Assembly: GCA_903840415.1 (NCBI GenBank)
Contig: CAIMFY010000047.1
Location: forward strand, 1 to 54,981
Reading direction: 5' to 3'
From: an uncultured Opitutia bacterium
GTDB taxonomy: Bacteria > Verrucomicrobiota > Verrucomicrobiia > Opitutales > Opitutaceae
Length of the DNA: 54,981 nucleotides
In this document: positions 46,973-54,981 of the stretch, one piece after another
How the letters are laid out: every line of letters begins with the position of its first letter
Numbering within the stretch: position 1 is the stretch's first letter
Made by a program: the position numbers and the translations under genes
Notes under the pieces: generated by a model
What the model was told of the DNA's origin: nothing
What the model saw: the letters and a program-made list of their open reading frames with translations, nothing else
Database searches by the model: none

Positions 46973-49165
46973 TCAAAGATTAGCCCTTAGCCGGAAATTC
47001 GTCATCTCGACCCAGTCGCCCAAGATCTGATTCTGGATCCGCAGCCCCACCCCGACCCAAACCGCCGCCGCCGGCGCCAAACCAGCCACCTCCAGTGTCA
47101 CGGAATCCGACCAGTCGCCATCGGGCAGCCGGAAGGATTTGAAACCCACGTTGCGCTCCTTGGTGTCCAGCCAACCGACCATCACACTCACGCTGGTCCC
47201 GGACGAGACATGACCCTTCAGACGCACACTCCCCTGCACGAGCCCGGTATTGGGCAAAGCGTTCCACTGAAAAAGCATGGTGTCCTTGGTGCCGGAGACC
47301 CGCAGCACTCGTGACGTGCTGATGCCGGACAATTCGGCCCTAAAATTCTGCGACGGTTCCACCTTGCTGATCCACTCCTTTGGGAGCGACAGGCCATAGT
47401 CCAAACTGGCAATTCGCCGCGCCGGAATGAGTTCTCCTGAAAATTGCCCGTTCCGTTCGAGCACCACGTCGCTCTTCGCCGACTGAATCGCCGGCCAAAG
47501 CGCCGAAACGATGGGCTCCGCCCATTTCGCCAGTTCCACATTTGCGGCGGTCCGTTCTCCCGTACTATCAGCTAGGTCTCGAATTCGAAACAGCGCCGCC
47601 GATAACGGATCGTTCTTCAAATAGTCATCCCAACCAAAGGGAGCGATCGCGAGCGGCGAGTCGCGCCGAAGGGCATCGGCAAAGCGGATCAGTTCCCGGC
47701 GAGCCGATAGATAGGCCCCCAACTCGTGCGCCAATTCCCGCCAGCTTTTGTCCCGCTGCAGGACCGTGCGCGAAACTTGGTCGCGGACCGCTTCAAAAGC
47801 CACCAATCGCTCGGTCAGGCCGAAGGCGTCACTGGTCAACCGAACGCGATCGCGCACGACCGTCGAAACACTGCGTCTCGTCGCCTCGTCCAGAAGTTGA
47901 CGTAGATCGCGGCAAACCGCGGACGGAAACACGCCCGCCTGCGAATCATTCCGATAGTGTTTCAACCAATACGGCGCTCCCACTTGATGCATCCATTGCC
48001 TCTCACAGGCTTCGAAGAACTGGCGCATAGGACCCGCCGCTTCCTGGAAATACCGCCGGTAGTATTCGTCGAGGAGTGCATCTTTCGATTGCGCCGGATC
48101 CCGCAGTAGCTGCGCCAAGAGCCACGGCATCGGCCCATCGAGCCCCCAGTTCGGATTCACCTCCGCGTAATAATCGGTAAAACCCACGCTCCGGGCATGG
48201 CGGATATTCTCGGCGAGCAACTGCGTGTGGATGCGGGGAATCAAAAATCCGTTCCCGTAAACGTAATCGTACATCCCGAGCCGCTTCACGCCGGACTTCG
48301 CCCAGCGTTCCTGCAGGTCAAACTCCTCCGCGCGGAATTTAGCTTCGTAGCCCTGCGCCCGGTCCGCGGTCAAAAACGGCACGACGTTGGGGCGCACCGC
48401 AAACGGCGGCACGTTCTCACAAAAATAGTAAGCGAGAGCACCCAGGAGTTTTTCAGGCTGCGTCTTCGCGAGCTCATCGGCCGCCCGATTCATGAAGGTG
48501 AACACCACCGGCGAATAATCCGGCCGCTCGCGGAACCATTGGGTCGGCGTAGCCAGCGCCAGCAACTCCGGCGACTCACCCCACACCAGCGCATCGTTCA
48601 CGCCCAAAGCGAAACTCTCCACGCCCAGGTGAGACTCGAAATATTTCTTTGCCGCGCCGGCGGCATATCTCGCCACGTCCTCCCGGGCGATGTCTGGATT
48701 CCAATACGCTGGACCGGAATTCGGCGGCTGCAGCCGCTTGCCCGACTCCAATGGGAAGAATTCCGGATGGGTTTGATACAGTTCCGGCGGGAACACCCGC
48801 GACAACGCATGCGAAAACGAAAGCGAATCCGTCAGCTGATTATGCCGGCTCCATTCCCCGCCATCGTCACGATCCACTCCCGACAGGGCCCGAGTCCAAA
48901 AAGCCCGCGGCGACGCCACCATAAGTGGATACCCCCGCTCAGGACCTAAAGGTCCAGGGACAAACCAGCGGGCTGGTTCAGCCTGGGAAAAATCCGAGCG
49001 GACAATGACCAGTGCAAGCAAAGCCGCCAAAGCAGAGCCAACTAGAGAGAGCCCAATCCAGTAGCGCCATGGTCGTGCCATTCTTTCAAATGAAGCCAGC
49101 GGGGAAGAAACCAGCAACCGCAATTCGTCCGCCGTCGGCGGCCTTTTGTGGGTAGTTGGACTCAT
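46973..49165 (-). CDS. DUF4838-domain membrane-anchored protein (glycosidase-like)
   Basis: A 730-residue protein with a cytosolic N-terminus (about 1-33), one membrane helix (WIGLSLVGSALAALLALVI, about 36-55) and a large external part. The segment HPEFFPLESGKRL, then NPDIAREDVARYAAGAAKKYF, GVNDALVWGES and MYDYVYGNGFLIPRI are characteristic of DUF4838, a TIM-barrel family related to alpha-glucuronidase-type glycosidases. The C-terminal 150 residues form a beta-rich domain. Genes of this kind lie in exopolysaccharide clusters, which fits the O-antigen ligase starting 199 bases away on the other strand. No catalytic residue can be assigned with confidence. Confidence 0.82.
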   Translation of the reverse strand: MSPTTHKRPPTADELRLLVSSPLASFERMARPWRYWIGLSLVGSALAALLALVIVRSDFSQAEPARWFVPGPLGPERGYPLMVASPRAFWTRALSGVDRDDGGEWSRHNQLTDSLSFSHALSRVFPPELYQTHPEFFPLESGKRLQPPNSGPAYWNPDIAREDVARYAAGAAKKYFESHLGVESFALGVNDALVWGESPELLALATPTQWFRERPDYSPVVFTFMNRAADELAKTQPEKLLGALAYYFCENVPPFAVRPNVVPFLTADRAQGYEAKFRAEEFDLQERWAKSGVKRLGMYDYVYGNGFLIPRIHTQLLAENIRHARSVGFTDYYAEVNPNWGLDGPMPWLLAQLLRDPAQSKDALLDEYYRRYFQEAAGPMRQFFEACERQWMHQVGAPYWLKHYRNDSQAGVFPSAVCRDLRQLLDEATRRSVSTVVRDRVRLTSDAFGLTERLVAFEAVRDQVSRTVLQRDKSWRELAHELGAYLSARRELIRFADALRRDSPLAIAPFGWDDYLKNDPLSAALFRIRDLADSTGERTAANVELAKWAEPIVSALWPAIQSAKSDVVLERNGQFSGELIPARRIASLDYGLSLPKEWISKVEPSQNFRAELSGISTSRVLRVSGTKDTMLFQWNALPNTGLVQGSVRLKGHVSSGTSVSVMVGWLDTKERNVGFKSFRLPDGDWSDSVTLEVAGLAPAAAVWVGVGLRIQNQILGDWVEMTNFRLRANL

Positions 49166-49364
49166 TCGAACCCCGGACTGCGCCTTTCGGCCATTCGCGC
49201 ACCCACACCTTGGCAGCCAGCGCCTTCACTAACTCGGCGAGCCGAACGCTACAGGCCAAGGCCTCAAAAGACTGCCAGAAAACGTCCGGAGCGCCGTCGT
49301 TCCACCGCAGTCAGAGGAAAAATTCGCTTCCCCGGACATCGATTGACGGCATGCTCACCCCCGC

Positions 49365-50867
49365 GTGGATTCCTCCTCACCTCACGATCAGCCCGAGCGC
49401 CTAAGGTCGCTTGAGCATTTCCGCGCGAATACCAAACGCCTTAAGATTCACCCGACGGAATTGCTGCTGCTTGCGATCATCGGACTGCACGTCGTGTTTC
49501 TTCCCTGGGCCATCGGCGGGATGCGACCTTGGAGTCAGGTGATCAGCCTGACTCTCGGGATAATCAGCCTGGGCGTCGCCCTCGTGCCCCGTAACTACAC
49601 ACCCGAAGAATCTGGATCCAACACGTTTCGCCTCTACCCGTGGCCCCGGTTAAAATCCTTCCCCATTTTCTGGATCGGACTCCTCCTGGTAGGCTACATT
49701 ACAATCCAAGGTTTAAATCCTGCCTGGTCGTATTTTCAGAGCGACCGGGGTTGGTGGATGCAGAGTATAGACCACATAAATTGGCTACCCTCCGGCGTGA
49801 ACGTTCCTTGGGCCCGAGGCGGACCGTGGCGAAAGTTGATCATCTATGCTGCGGCGTGGATGACGGTCTGCGCCATTTGGACGGGATTCACCCGGCGGCG
49901 CACGTTGCAGTTTTTCTTTCTCGTCGTGGCACTGAACGGACTGGCGCTCGCCATTTTCGGTCTGGCGCAAAAACTCCTGCCGAACGGAAAGATGTTCTGG
50001 TTCGTGGAAATTCCCTATGGCTCACTATTCGCGAGCTTCGTTTACAAAAACCACGCGGCCGCTTACCTCGTTCTCACCCTGTTTGTCATCTGTGGCTTGG
50101 CCTCTTGGCACTATCTGCGCGGACTGCGCCGACTTGAGAAATCCAATCCGGCGGGGCTTTTCGCTTTTTTCGCCACCTGCATCGCGAGCACCATCCTCGT
50201 CAGTTACGCCCGAGGAGTCACCATCGTGATGCTCGTTTTTCTCGTCGGGGCCGTCGGCGCGTTTATCTTCCATCAAATCGCGGTCCCAAATACCACGCGC
50301 AAACCCGTGGTGGCCGTGGCGCTGATGCTCATTTTCGGCTACTTCCTCAGGACGGGCCTGCAAACCGTGAGTTCCCATGAGGCGTGGACGCGGCTGGGCC
50401 AAGGAATATCCGACCAGGACTTGTCCCTGACGGTTCGCGGAGTCGCAACGACCGCATCGATCGACATGCTGAAGGATAACTGGGGCACCGGAACGGGCGC
50501 CGGCGGTTATGCGTTTCTCTTCCCAACCTACCAGCAGCGCTATCCCGAAATTTACTACTATCCAGGCGGCCAGCGCATGTTCTGGGAGCACGCCCACAAC
50601 GACCTCGTGGAAATCTCTGTCGAACTCGGACTGCCCGGCATCTTGCTCATCTTGGCGGGGGCTGCGTTTTGGTTGACGGCCCTATGCCGGCAATTTTTTT
50701 GGCGCAATCCTATGAGCGTCTGCGTGGTTTTCGGCAGCCTGCTCCTCGTCGGCTACTCGTGGTGGGATTTCCCATTCCAGAATCCCGCGGTGCTGATGCT
50801 CTGGTGCTCACTCGCCATCGCCACCGTGCTTTGGACGACGTTCGAGGAGCAGAACCTCAAGGGATAG
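49365..50867 (+). CDS. O-antigen ligase/polymerase family protein (second copy)
   Basis: A 500-residue membrane protein with about ten to eleven helices from residue 30 on. The long periplasmic loop has LPWAIGGMRPWSQ near the start, NHAAAYLVLTLF, GTGTGAGGYAFLFPTYQQRYP and the Wzy_C signature WEHAHNDLVEISVELGLPGI. It ligates or polymerises lipid-linked polysaccharide. GTG 49365 is the start chosen because no ATG fits the length. It differs from the ligase at 4722-6620 by lacking a TPR part. Divergent from the DUF4838 gene and near the rfb genes, it belongs to the surface-polysaccharide region. Confidence 0.88.
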   Translation: MDSSSPHDQPERLRSLEHFRANTKRLKIHPTELLLLAIIGLHVVFLPWAIGGMRPWSQVISLTLGIISLGVALVPRNYTPEESGSNTFRLYPWPRLKSFPIFWIGLLLVGYITIQGLNPAWSYFQSDRGWWMQSIDHINWLPSGVNVPWARGGPWRKLIIYAAAWMTVCAIWTGFTRRRTLQFFFLVVALNGLALAIFGLAQKLLPNGKMFWFVEIPYGSLFASFVYKNHAAAYLVLTLFVICGLASWHYLRGLRRLEKSNPAGLFAFFATCIASTILVSYARGVTIVMLVFLVGAVGAFIFHQIAVPNTTRKPVVAVALMLIFGYFLRTGLQTVSSHEAWTRLGQGISDQDLSLTVRGVATTASIDMLKDNWGTGTGAGGYAFLFPTYQQRYPEIYYYPGGQRMFWEHAHNDLVEISVELGLPGILLILAGAAFWLTALCRQFFWRNPMSVCVVFGSLLLVGYSWWDFPFQNPAVLMLWCSLAIATVLWTTFEEQNLKG

Positions 50868-51248
50868 TCACTCCGGGTAGAGTAGGCGGGAGCCTTTTAA
50901 CGGCGTTGCCGTCTAAAGGCTCCTGCCTACTCTACGGTCACTCCGATTGCTTCGAATTATCTCAGCGCAGTCGGAGTCGACATTACGGACAGCTGCGATT
51001 ATCTCGAACTAGAGGCGATCAGACACGTAGCCGCGGACTTTTGCTTTCATGCCCTTGCTGGCGATCATGACTTCTTTGCTGCCCGCCCATATTCCTCCCG
51101 GCATTGGATTCCAAAATCTTTAAGTCCGACGGGCTACTACTATGGCGGGAGTGCCCGTGAAGCAGGGCGGGCGTTAGAGTCACATCGGCCAAGACCACCC
51201 CTTATCCTTACTCGGAACATGCGGGCACAGCCTCCCGAGGGCCGCGCA
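50868..51248. other. Non-coding region between O-antigen ligase and rfbF
   Basis: 381 bases with no convincing gene. It contains the long hairpin at 50877-50935. From about 51130 to 50995 on the minus strand a short frame begins MPGGIWAGSKEVMIASKGMK and ends after 31 residues in GYVSDRL; it has no family and its reality is doubtful. No terminator was found for the convergent genes other than the hairpin. Confidence 0.6.
50877..50935. repeat. Long inverted repeat, REP- or MITE-like
   Basis: Arms GTAGAGTAGGCGGGAGCC... (50877-50899) and ...GGCTCCTGCCTACTCTAC (50914-50935) pair over about 22 bases with one mismatch and one bulge; ACGGC/GCCGT adds an inner stem around GTT. No T-run follows, so it is more like a mobile palindromic element than a terminator, although it lies 10 bases after the ligase stop. 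Confidence 0.85.
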
Positions 51249-52025
51249 TCATTCGATCCAAGGTGCCTTACCCTCGTTCCAGAGGCGATTAAGGAGAGCA
51301 AATTCCTGGTAGGTGTCCATCGGCTGCCAGAAGCCCTCGTGCCGATACGCCGCGAGTTTTCCTTCTGCCACCAGCTTCCGCAAGGGTGCCTCCTCGAGCA
51401 TCGTTGCGGGATCATCCGGCAGATAATCAAACAGCGCCGGCTCGCAGACCATGAAACCGCCGTTGATGTAGCCCGACTCAGTCTGGGGCTTCTCGTTGAA
51501 ACTTTCCACGCGGCCCTCGGCACTCAGGCCCACTTCACCGAAGCGGCCTGGCGGATGCACCGCCGTCAGAGTGACAACCGCGCCCGCTTTCCGATGGAAG
51601 GCCAGCAAAGCATCGAGGTCGATGTTTCCGACGCCGTCGCCGTAGGTCAGGAAAAAGGTCCCTTGGCCGACATGCTCGCGCACCGCCCGCACCCGCCACG
51701 CGGTGAGTGACTCGAGACCCGTGTCGCAAAGGGTGAGGCGCCAGTCCTTGTCCGATTCACTGGTGTGAAAAAGCGCCGTCTCCGGTTGCCCGAGGGCAAA
51801 GCTTACATCGCGAGTGTGCCACTTATAATTGCGAAAGTATTCCCGGATGAGGTCACCCTTGTAGCCCAGGCAGAGCACAAAATCCAAATGGCCGTAACGC
51901 GCATAGCGCCGCATGATGTGCCAGAGAATCGGACGCGGGCCAATCGGCACCATCGGCTTCGGCCGATACTCGGTCTCCTCACGCAAACGCGTGCCTTTGC
52001 CGCCGCAGAGAATCACAGTCTTCAT
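51249..52025 (-). CDS. rfbF: Glucose-1-phosphate cytidylyltransferase
   Basis: A 258-residue nucleotidyltransferase that makes CDP-glucose from CTP and glucose 1-phosphate, the first step to 3,6-dideoxyhexoses. MKTVILCGGKGTRLREETEYRPKPM is the nucleotide-binding signature; TYGDGVGNID carries the metal-binding Asp, and GYINGGFMV and EGFWQPMDTYQE fit RfbF. Length equals Salmonella RfbF. It is the last gene of rfbG-rfbH-rfbF; its start overlaps the rfbH stop by 4 bases, so the cluster order is the reverse of the pathway order. Confidence 0.96.
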   Translation of the reverse strand: MKTVILCGGKGTRLREETEYRPKPMVPIGPRPILWHIMRRYARYGHLDFVLCLGYKGDLIREYFRNYKWHTRDVSFALGQPETALFHTSESDKDWRLTLCDTGLESLTAWRVRAVREHVGQGTFFLTYGDGVGNIDLDALLAFHRKAGAVVTLTAVHPPGRFGEVGLSAEGRVESFNEKPQTESGYINGGFMVCEPALFDYLPDDPATMLEEAPLRKLVAEGKLAAYRHEGFWQPMDTYQEFALLNRLWNEGKAPWIE

Positions 52026-53488
52026 GAGGGAGTGGAACCGGTTCGCGCCGCCGAGCGGCAGAAGTCACCGATTGCGTCGATGACATAGTCGAGCATGGCG
52101 TTGGTCAAACCGGGAAACACCCCGACAAACAATGCCGACTGCATCAGCCGGTCCGCGCCGGTCAGTTCGCCGACTACGCGAAACGCCTCCGGATTATCGC
52201 GGCGCAATTGCACGAACGCCGGCTGTCGCGTCAGGTTACCACCAAAGAGCCGGCGGTTGCCGATCTTCTTTTCATCGAGGTGCCGGGTAAGTTGAGCCGC
52301 CGTAAATGGGGCATCGCCGCGCACGAGCAGCATGAATCCGAACCAGGATGGATCGGCCCGCGGACCCTTCACGGCGCCCCAAGTAAAGCCATCCGGTGTC
52401 CAAGCCGTCGCATGGGTCGGCAGCGAAAACTCGAAATAGTTTTCGAGCGAAGCCAGGCCCGTCCGCAAACGCTGCCAGTTGCGACGACGGGCGGCGCCGA
52501 ATGAGGGGAGACGCCTCAGTTGCACCCGCCCAATGGCGGCCTGCAGGTCGAGCGGTTTCAGATTATAACCCAGATGGCTGTAGATGTATTTGTGGTCGTA
52601 GCCTTCCGGCAGTTCCCCGAGCTGCCAGTTGAACCGCTTGCCACAGGTGTTATCGACGCCGCTCGCACACCAGCAATCACGCCCCCAGTCCCGAAAACTC
52701 TCCACGATCACCTTGAAGCGCATGTCGCGGGTGATGTTCACCGCCCCACCCTCGCCCATCGTGATATGGTGGGGCGGATAAAACGACTGCGTGGAAAGAT
52801 CGCCAAAGGTGCCCGTGAGCCGGGCCGCTTTCCCGGAAAGCGAGTAGAGGCTGCCGAGCGCATCACAATTGTCCTCAATCAGCCAAAGATCGTGCGTCCG
52901 GCAAAAGGCGGTGACTGCGGTCAGGTCGAACGGATTGCCGAGCGCATGCGCCAGCATCACAGCCTTCGTGCGTCCCGGTCGAAAGGCCGCCTCGAGTTGC
53001 GAGCAGTCGGCGTTGCCCGACACAGGGTCGTTGTCGATGAACACCGGCAACAGGCCCAGCTGCACAATAGGCGCAACCGTAGTCGGAAACCCGCCAGCAC
53101 AGGTAATTACTTCATCGCCGGGCCGCAGCCGTTTGTCCGGTGGGAGCTTAGCCGAAGTGAGCGCCGCGACCGCCAGCAAATTGGCGGACGAGCCGGAATT
53201 CACGAGGATCGAACGCCGCACTCCGAGCGCGGCTGCCAATTCCTGCTCCATCGCATCCCCCTCGCGTCCCAGCGTCAGCCAAAATTCGAGCGACGATTTG
53301 ACGGCGGCCTCAGGCTCGTCGGCGGTGAAAACCCTGGCCGAATACGGCACCTGCGTCTGCCCCGGGTTAAAAGCCTCCGTGCGCGCATCCGCCGGGCGAT
53401 TTTTATCATGCGCCAAGGTCGCATGCAGACGAGTGAGCCGCAAAATTTCGGCGGTTAGTTCCGGCAGACTGGATTCGGAAAAACTCAT
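52022..53488 (-). CDS. rfbH: CDP-4-keto-6-deoxy-D-glucose 3-dehydratase (E1)
   Basis: A 488-residue PMP-dependent enzyme with a [2Fe-2S] cluster. It removes the 3-hydroxyl of CDP-4-keto-6-deoxyglucose together with a reductase (E3). The fold is DegT/DnrJ, but the usual Schiff-base Lys is His in FYPPHHITMGEGGA, the hallmark of E1. The cluster cysteines are in RDWGRDCWCASGVDNTCGK. The protein is about 50 residues longer than Yersinia E1, mainly at the N-terminus. Both ends overlap neighbours by 4 bases. No E3 gene (rfbI) lies in the window. Confidence 0.96.
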   Translation of the reverse strand: MSFSESSLPELTAEILRLTRLHATLAHDKNRPADARTEAFNPGQTQVPYSARVFTADEPEAAVKSSLEFWLTLGREGDAMEQELAAALGVRRSILVNSGSSANLLAVAALTSAKLPPDKRLRPGDEVITCAGGFPTTVAPIVQLGLLPVFIDNDPVSGNADCSQLEAAFRPGRTKAVMLAHALGNPFDLTAVTAFCRTHDLWLIEDNCDALGSLYSLSGKAARLTGTFGDLSTQSFYPPHHITMGEGGAVNITRDMRFKVIVESFRDWGRDCWCASGVDNTCGKRFNWQLGELPEGYDHKYIYSHLGYNLKPLDLQAAIGRVQLRRLPSFGAARRRNWQRLRTGLASLENYFEFSLPTHATAWTPDGFTWGAVKGPRADPSWFGFMLLVRGDAPFTAAQLTRHLDEKKIGNRRLFGGNLTRQPAFVQLRRDNPEAFRVVGELTGADRLMQSALFVGVFPGLTNAMLDYVIDAIGDFCRSAARTGSTPS

Positions 53489-54588
53489 TGCGACAAACCC
53501 ACCGCATAATCGGCAATCTGGCGCTGGGTCAAATCTCGCACTTGGTCAGGTGTGGTGCGGTGCCAGATCACCGCTCGCTTGACCGCCTCGGAGAAATTCC
53601 ATTGCTGGCGCCAACCGAGCAACCGCTCAGCTTTGTCCGTGGAAAGATGGAGCAATAGCGCCTCATGCAAGGCCGTTGGACTGGAGGAATCCTCCCACGA
53701 GCCGGGCCAGTGTTTCAGCACCTCTTCCACGAGCTCGGCCACCGAACGATGATCACCGGGCACGGGGCCGAAATTAAACGCGGTGCATAGTTCCACCAGC
53801 CGCGGCGATTTTTCGCTCAACGCGGAGCGGAGTTCCGCAGCCAGCAGCAGATAGCCGCCCACGGACTCGAGCACATGCTGCCAAGGCCGCACCGCTGTCG
53901 GATTCCGAAGCCGGATCGGCTCGCTCTGACTCAACGCCCGCCAGCAGTCCGGCAAGATTCGCTCGGAAGCCCAATCACCGCCACCAATGACATTGCCTGC
54001 TCGGGCGGTCGCAATCGCGACGGGAAGCACCGAGCCCGCCAGAATCTTCTCCGGTGAATAATAGGAGTCGCGCCACGAACTCGTGATGATTTCTGCGGCC
54101 GCCTTGCTGCCGCTGTAGGGATCATGCCCCCCCAAGGCATCGCCTTCTTGGTAATGCCGACCCTGCTCCAGATTTTCGTAGCATTTGTCCGTGGTCACGA
54201 CGACTACTGCACAGGGTTTCTTCAGCAATCGAAGCGCCGCCAGAAGATTCGCGGTCCCCATTGCGTTCGTGGCAAACGTCTCCAACGGGGCCGCGTAGGA
54301 ACGCCGCACCAGAGACTGGGCGGCTAGGTGGAAAATGTAATCCGGCTGCGCGGCCTCGATAGCCGCATCCAAGTATGCTGCATCTCTTACGTCACCCCGG
54401 CCATCCTCCAGCCGGCTGGCCAGCGCAAGTTGGTCAAACAAGGCCGGAGTTGTTGGCGGGTTGAGTGCAAAACCCCTCACGCTTGCGCCCATCGCCAGCA
54501 ACCATTCGCACAGCCACGAACCTTTGAATCCGGTGTGCCCCGTGACGAACACTCGTTTGCCTGCGAAAGCCCGGCCGACAGGGTGCAT
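53485..54588 (-). CDS. rfbG: CDP-glucose 4,6-dehydratase
   Basis: A 367-residue short-chain dehydrogenase/reductase. VFVTGHTGFKGSWL binds NAD, VVVTTDKCYEN gives the Thr and DPYSGSKAAAE the catalytic Tyr-x3-Lys. It converts CDP-glucose to CDP-4-keto-6-deoxyglucose. The start MHPVGRAFAGK at 54588 is preferred over upstream ATG codons because it matches family length. Probable first gene of the three-gene operon; rfbH starts within its last 4 bases. Confidence 0.95.
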   Translation of the reverse strand: MHPVGRAFAGKRVFVTGHTGFKGSWLCEWLLAMGASVRGFALNPPTTPALFDQLALASRLEDGRGDVRDAAYLDAAIEAAQPDYIFHLAAQSLVRRSYAAPLETFATNAMGTANLLAALRLLKKPCAVVVVTTDKCYENLEQGRHYQEGDALGGHDPYSGSKAAAEIITSSWRDSYYSPEKILAGSVLPVAIATARAGNVIGGGDWASERILPDCWRALSQSEPIRLRNPTAVRPWQHVLESVGGYLLLAAELRSALSEKSPRLVELCTAFNFGPVPGDHRSVAELVEEVLKHWPGSWEDSSSPTALHEALLLHLSTDKAERLLGWRQQWNFSEAVKRAVIWHRTTPDQVRDLTQRQIADYAVGLSQ

Positions 54589-54981
54589 AATGAAACGCAC
54601 GGTGCAGGATCGAATTTCCGAAACCAAGAACGAAATTCCGATTGCTTTTTCAGACCACACGTCAGGGTCAATCTTCAGTGCTACAACTGGACGTCGGTTG
54701 CTTTGTTGCGGCTACCGCGAGAGCGAGCTATGGACGAAAATTTGACTCAGCAATGGCCACTTTCGGTCCGGCTCGCCACTACGGACGGAACGCGACATGC
54801 CGGATTCCCTGCCTAAGCGAATCAGCCCAGCGGGTCGGCACGCTTAGCCGTAACCATTCAGTTGAAAGGGAGCCACCGATTGGGAACTGATTGATGGTGA
54901 ATGAAACCTAATCAATCGAAGGGCGGGAGCCCGGTTCACCAAACGGTGGCCGAGAAGCTTCAATTTGAAAGTGCCGGCCAG
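54589..54981. other. Non-coding right end
   Basis: 393 bases without a gene I can support. It should contain the promoter of rfbG. Small inverted repeats occur, such as GATTGAT...ATCAATC near 54890-54920 and TTCAATTTGAA near 54960, but no known element was recognised. Confidence 0.5.

Noticed and set aside
50995-51130. 31-residue minus-strand frame MPGGIWAGSKEV...
   Set aside because: Too short, no homology recognised and no ribosome-binding site; mentioned only within the intergenic entry.

Overview
The window comes from a high-GC bacterium, most probably a verrucomicrobium of the Opitutaceae type. This is an inference from gene content: CHASE2 cyclases beside FecR proteins, a type II glutamine synthetase, a DUF4838 protein, short peptide insertions typical of this group, and a site matching the LexA motif I recall for Verrucomicrobia. 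Recognisable Shine-Dalgarno sequences are absent before most starts I inspected. No rRNA, CRISPR array or complete mobile element is present; the only mobile-element trace is the first part of a TnpB-like gene at the left edge.

Left part (1-9.6 kb): TnpB-like fragment with a palindromic operator over its start; an unknown small gene; a minus-strand run of O-antigen ligase, FecR protein and CHASE2 adenylate cyclase; glutamine synthetase with a terminator and a candidate sigma-54 promoter; then a plus-strand trio of miniature kinase, PP2C phosphatase and gamma-glutamylcyclotransferase. Middle (9.6-24.6 kb): mostly housekeeping functions. dnaX carries an A10 slippery run that joins it to a -1 frame tail. 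It is followed by a cupin and M3 peptidase pair, a HEAT-cyclophilin lipoprotein, a TonB-dependent receptor, a ferredoxin, a rhomboid-like protein, a tail-specific protease, prfA-prmC and a HAD phosphatase.

24.6-29.8 kb holds a second CHASE2 cyclase and FecR pair, in the reverse gene order. 30-39.9 kb is one tightly packed minus-strand block: acyl carrier protein, ketosynthase, alpha/beta hydrolase, HAD phosphatase, class III aminotransferase, two small drug/metabolite-type membrane proteins, a FemAB-like acyltransferase, a large GH63-like glycosidase and perhaps a lytic transglycosylase. I cannot name a known pathway with this set. It looks like an amine-containing acyl product that is made, exported and attached or processed at the envelope, and it is the best candidate here for an undescribed system.

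40-55 kb: S9 peptidase, a divergent SNF2 helicase and octaheme cytochrome pair, tRNA-Phe, a DUF4838 protein, a second O-antigen ligase, and an rfbG-rfbH-rfbF operon for CDP-3,6-dideoxyhexose synthesis. Both ends of the window are therefore concerned with surface polysaccharide. Most starts were chosen by homology and spacing, not by ribosome-binding sites.
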